From Acidobacteriota bacterium (GTDB lineage Bacteria; Acidobacteriota; Terriglobia; Acidiferrales; 2-02-FULL-67-57), in contig JACPRL010000183.1 of assembly GCA_016189965.1 (NCBI GenBank), positions 1 to 38,821 on the forward strand: a stretch of 38,821 nt of DNA, in the 5' to 3' direction. The translations under genes were made by a program, and so were the position numbers. Shown one piece after another: positions 37,979 to 38,821 of the stretch. Below the pieces are notes generated by a model. That model was given only the letters and a program-made list of their open reading frames with translations, made no database searches and had not been told where the DNA came from. Every line of letters begins with the position of its first letter. The first letter of the stretch is position 1.

Positions 37979-38821
37979 ATGGCTTCCGCACTGTGGCGCA
38001 CGAAAAGCATTGACCAGTTGCTGGCGGACACCCAACAGCCGGGCAAGCGCCTGAAAAAAGTCCTGGGGCCGTGGGCGCTGGTGGCGTTGGGCATCGGCGC
38101 CGTCATCGGGACAGGGGTGTGGACGCTCTCGGGCACGGCGGCGGTGGGCGTGCAGTTGGAGGTGGGTTCGGTCTGGCGCGCGCCGGTGCTCGACCTCCTG
38201 CTCCACGGCTCGGAAGCCACGGGGATTACGGGGCGGCCGGGCGCCGGGCCGGCGATTGCGCTGAGCTACCTGCTGGTGGCCATCGCCTGCGGTTTTGCCG
38301 CCCTCTGCTACGCCGAGCTGGCCTCGACCGTCCCGGTGGCCGGCAGCGCCTACACCTACAGCTACGCCACGCTCGGGGAGCTGGTGGCGTGGATCATCGG
38401 CTGGGACCTGATCCTGGAGTACGCGGTCTCAAACAGCGCCGTGGCGGTGGGCTTCAGCGGCTACCTGAACGCGTTCTTGAAGATTTTCGACGTGACGCTG
38501 CCGCGCGCGCTCGCCGAGCCCATCTTCGACAGCACGGGTGCGTACACGGGTGCCTACTTCAACCTGCCGGCGTTTCTCATCGTCATGGTCTTGACGCTGA
38601 TGCTGGTGCAGGGGATTCGGGAGAGCGCCCGCGCCAACAACATCATGGTGCTGATCAAGGTGCTGGCCATCCTGCTCTTCATCGTGGGCGCGGCGCGCTA
38701 CGTCAGCGTGGACAACCTGCGGCCGTTCGCCCCCAACGGCTTCCAGGGGGTGCTGACGGGCGCCGCGCTGGTGTTCTTCGCCTACATTGGTTTCGATTCC
38801 GTTTCGACCGCGGCCGAGGAG
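37979..38821 (+). CDS. APC-family amino-acid permease (3' truncated)
   Basis: The first 281 codons of a cationic amino-acid transporter-like permease, cut by the window end. ATG 37979 follows AAGAAGGAGGCGC, a strong Shine-Dalgarno. The N-terminus TKSIDQLLADTQQP and then LGPWALVALGIGAVIGTGVW (TM1 with the substrate-binding GAVIGTG) are typical of the YfnA/CAT group. Further helices include FAALCYAELASTVPVAGSAY, TLGELVAWIIGWDLILEYAV and GAALVFFAYIGFDSVSTAAE. It lies 12 nt after the helicase gene and may be cotranscribed with it. Confidence 0.9.
   Translation, partial: MASALWRTKSIDQLLADTQQPGKRLKKVLGPWALVALGIGAVIGTGVWTLSGTAAVGVQLEVGSVWRAPVLDLLLHGSEATGITGRPGAGPAIALSYLLVAIACGFAALCYAELASTVPVAGSAYTYSYATLGELVAWIIGWDLILEYAVSNSAVAVGFSGYLNAFLKIFDVTLPRALAEPIFDSTGAYTGAYFNLPAFLIVMVLTLMLVQGIRESARANNIMVLIKVLAILLFIVGAARYVSVDNLRPFAPNGFQGVLTGAALVFFAYIGFDSVSTAAEE

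Overview
The window is GC-rich, gene-dense DNA from a diderm (LPS-making) bacterium. Gene content and order point to Acidobacteriota: an mlaE-mlaF pair, aroC/def/fmt, rpe-bamD, valS-nadC-birA-coaX, a conserved hypothetical followed by an RlmD-like methyltransferase, comEC, and a waaC/DUF6165/waaF/lpxK/waaA block. This placement is an inference from gene content; there is no rRNA in the window. A perfect 16-bp consensus parS site at 1784-1799 suggests the segment lies in the origin-proximal part of the chromosome.

Layout. (1) 33-1659, minus: lipid-transport ABC permease and ATPase, with parS in the intergenic region upstream. (2) 1900-7787: an accessory stretch with an EVE-domain protein, small membrane proteins, two DUF3592-type proteins, a GAF-like protein and a large secreted Cys-rich repeat protein interrupted by an in-frame TGA. 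Truncated 3' ends of two of these genes are scattered through it. (3) 8015-12780: aroC, a GxxExxY protein bracketed by inverted copies of a dispersed repeat, def, fmt, a Phd/RelE-type toxin-antitoxin pair with a palindromic operator, and a membrane metallophosphoesterase. (4) 12880-17122: rpe, bamD, a receiver-domain protein and a convergent alpha/beta hydrolase. (5) 17234-25247: valS, nadC, birA, a less typical insert of membrane proteins (one frameshifted), coaX and a conserved hypothetical. (6) 25251-29572: RlmD-like methyltransferase, a 109-bp MITE-like element, comEC and a small helical protein. (7) 30125-35082, minus: prenylcysteine-methyltransferase-like protein and the LPS inner-core/lipid A genes, overlapping or closely spaced. 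(8) 35117-38821: an exported hypothetical, a UvrD/PcrA helicase and a truncated amino-acid permease.

The most unusual material is between the genes. One short repeat (core ATCTGTGTGCATCTGTGGTTTC) sits just upstream of the start codons of aroC, def, coaX and the gene after coaX, always in the same orientation relative to the gene. It also forms inverted termini around the GxxExxY nuclease-like gene. Other short repeats carry nested GC-rich palindromes, and one such palindrome also lies inside the fmt coding sequence. Several genes lack a Shine-Dalgarno sequence and have a -10-like hexamer 7-13 nt before the start codon, which suggests leaderless transcripts.
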